A DNA stretch of 64,000 nt. It comes from Bacteroidales bacterium (GTDB lineage: Bacteria; Bacteroidota; Bacteroidia; Bacteroidales; CG2-30-32-10). Within the stretch, counting starts at the first letter, position 1. Every line of letters begins with the position of its first letter. Under the pieces are notes generated by a model. It saw only the letters and a list, made by a program, of their open reading frames with translations, did no database searches and had not been told where the DNA came from. Below are positions 62,633 to 64,000 of this stretch, in pieces. The stretch lies in contig DAOQAK010000010.1 in NCBI GenBank assembly GCA_035353855.1, positions 13,111-77,110 of the forward strand, written 5' to 3'. The position numbers and the translations under genes are program-made.

Positions 62633-63067
62633 ATGAATAATATGGAACACTATTATAACCTGGTTGAAAAAGTTATTAAAGAACTGGGTGTTGACCCTGT
62701 GATATGCCGTGGTGATAAAGAAGGACAATGGAATTTGAATAATGGCACAGCAAATATATGGGTGGATGTCTGGAAACAAGAAGACAAAGATTATGGTTAT
62801 ATACAAATAATGGGACCTGTATCAAAAGTACCACACGAAAAAGAACTGGAGTTTTACAGGGAAATGATGGAAATAAATCATGGTTTGTATGCATGCAGCA
62901 TTACCAAATTTGAAAACTGGATACATGTAAAATCAATACGCGAGCTGGAAGATCTTAGCGAAAGCGAAGTACTGGCAATGTTCGACAGGGTTAGCTATTA
63001 TGTGAATTATTACGATGAGTATATAAAAAACAAATATTTCACCAAGCCGGTAAAAAGAACAGAATAG
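62633..63067 (+). CDS. YbjN/CesT-like protein
   Basis: 144 residues. Soluble and acidic; alpha/beta pattern YYNLVEKVIKELGVDP, a beta sheet (WNLNNGTANIWVDVWKQ; YIQIMGPVSKVP), ELEFYREMMEINHGLYACSI and a final helix (SEVLAMFDRVSYYVNYYDEY), like YbjN and type III chaperones, which bind partner proteins. A second ATG at 62642 could also be the start. Convergent with the P-type ATPase gene, two bases apart. Confidence 0.75.
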   Translation: MNNMEHYYNLVEKVIKELGVDPVICRGDKEGQWNLNNGTANIWVDVWKQEDKDYGYIQIMGPVSKVPHEKELEFYREMMEINHGLYACSITKFENWIHVKSIRELEDLSESEVLAMFDRVSYYVNYYDEYIKNKYFTKPVKRTE

Positions 63068-63069
63068 TT

Positions 63070-64000
63070 TTAATTTAATGATTTTTTGTATAATCGCAGG
63101 GAATTGGCAATTACAAAAACATCGGAGAAAGCCATACTTGCAGCAGCAATCATAGGATTCAGGAATCCGAATGCGGCAATTGGAATTGCAATCACATTAT
63201 AAAAAAATGCCCAGAATAAATTCTGCTTTATTGTAGTCAATGTGATTTTGCTAATACCTAATGCTTTTTTAAGAAGCGATAAATTTCCTTTCAGTAAAAT
63301 AATTTGCGCCGACTCAATTGCAATCTGTGTAGCATTGCTTAATGATATACCTACTGTTGCCTTGGCAAGCGCAGGGGCATCATTTATGCCATCGCCAACC
63401 ATTGCCGTATTGCCACGTCTCATAAAATATTCAATGATTTCCATTTTTTCTGCCGGAAGTTTTTCAGCATACACTTCATCAACTCCTGTTTCTTTTGCAA
63501 TAAATTCACATTTGCTTTTCCTGTCGCCACTTAATAAAATGGTTTTTATTCCTTTCGATTTAAAATATGCTATGGTTTCTTTAGCATCAGTTTTTATTTC
63601 ATCTTCCACATCAAGCCATGCAATTAATTTTTCATTTTCCAAAAGATAAACAGTGTGAGTATCATCATCAGTAAGGGTTTTAGCAATTGAATACGAGCCA
63701 GCTTTATAAATTTTCCCATCATTTGTTTCGGCTTCGATTCCCAATCCTTTTTGTTCATTTACCTTTTTAAAATGAAATTCATCCGAATCAGAGAATTCTA
63801 AAACTATTGATTTTGCTATAGGATGCGATGAATGTTTTTCGATGCTGAACAAAATTGATTTTACTTTTTCTTCATCAGCATTATTTACAAAAACATTTTT
63901 TACCTCGAAATTTCCTGTTGTAAGTGTTCCTGTTTTATCAAAAACAATCATTGGTGGACGAGATAAAATAGGCAAGCATACCTGAATGAACCGATATACT
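63070..64000 (-). CDS. P1B-type heavy-metal ATPase, C-terminal part (cut by window end)
   Basis: The frame stays open to base 64000, so the N-terminal metal-binding and membrane domains are outside. Visible parts: phosphorylation site VFDKTGTLT, the nucleotide domain (SSHPIAKSI with the P1B HP pair), GDGINDAPALA, and the last two membrane helices (FFYNVIAIPIAAFGFLNPMI). The TM8 motif is MAFSDVFV rather than the MxxSS of copper exporters, so the metal is uncertain. Converges on the YbjN-like gene. Confidence 0.92.
   Translation of the reverse strand, partial: VYRFIQVCLPILSRPPMIVFDKTGTLTTGNFEVKNVFVNNADEEKVKSILFSIEKHSSHPIAKSIVLEFSDSDEFHFKKVNEQKGLGIEAETNDGKIYKAGSYSIAKTLTDDDTHTVYLLENEKLIAWLDVEDEIKTDAKETIAYFKSKGIKTILLSGDRKSKCEFIAKETGVDEVYAEKLPAEKMEIIEYFMRRGNTAMVGDGINDAPALAKATVGISLSNATQIAIESAQIILLKGNLSLLKKALGISKITLTTIKQNLFWAFFYNVIAIPIAAFGFLNPMIAAASMAFSDVFVIANSLRLYKKSLN

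Overview
The window is about 64 kb of AT-rich chromosome from a member of the Bacteroidetes, probably a free-living or uncultivated relative of the Bacteroidales or Flavobacteriales. The evidence is secreted proteins with type IX secretion (T9SS) C-terminal sorting domains, a PorE-like TPR/PD40/OmpA protein, promoters of the TAnnTTTG type, many short lipoproteins and typical Bacteroidetes Rhs core residues. I see no rRNA, tRNA or CRISPR array.

Region 1 (1-13617) is a mobile or accessory island. Bases 1-4786 recur without visible difference at 8832-13617, a direct repeat with a period of 8,831 bp, and the left copy runs off the window. The simplest reading is a tandem array of an 8.8-kb unit (4787-13617). 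The unit encodes two overlapping tyrosine recombinases (one lacks the first catalytic arginine), a P-loop ATPase with a winged-helix tail, a divergent XRE repressor, an ORF6N/KilA-N protein, a conserved 270-residue protein of unknown function, and an Rhs C-terminal tip (core plus a lipase-like toxin) with a small membrane protein as probable immunity partner. It also has 0.8 kb of densely palindromic non-coding DNA and a 22-bp iteron-like array. Both repeat copies diverge exactly at the codons for the Rhs NHLG motif. This suggests an element that moves Rhs toxin tips and joins them at that conserved site. It is the best candidate here for an undescribed system.

Region 2 (13669-29581) is ordinary chromosome: a TPR lipoprotein, peptide deformylase, YqgF/RuvX, DapD, a 5'-nucleotidase split into two overlapping genes, DnaA, an RsmI-like methyltransferase, a second apparently exported deformylase, OsmC, a Nudix hydrolase, lipoproteins, a YiiX-like peptidase, DNA photolyase, an ankyrin protein with a probable beta-barrel tail, RecQ and a 3-methyladenine glycosylase.

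Region 3 (29677-50096) is rich in envelope and glycan genes. It holds three TMTC-like membrane/TPR proteins, a YhcG nuclease, RlmI, a MATE exporter, a thioredoxin-fold protein without CxxC, a GH3/beta-lactamase fusion, a GT2 glycosyltransferase, a methyltransferase, a rhomboid protease and the PorE-like protein.

Region 4 (50287-64000) has chorismate synthase, two tandem C10 (streptopain-like) proteases with CUB and T9SS domains, HutI, indolepyruvate oxidoreductase IorAB, another T9SS cargo protein, a lipoprotein, a YbjN-like protein and the C-terminal part of a P1B ATPase cut by the window end. Intergenic DNA here carries several short dispersed repeat families, including MITE-like elements with shared terminal inverted repeats. 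All functional calls rest on motifs read by eye; no database search was run.
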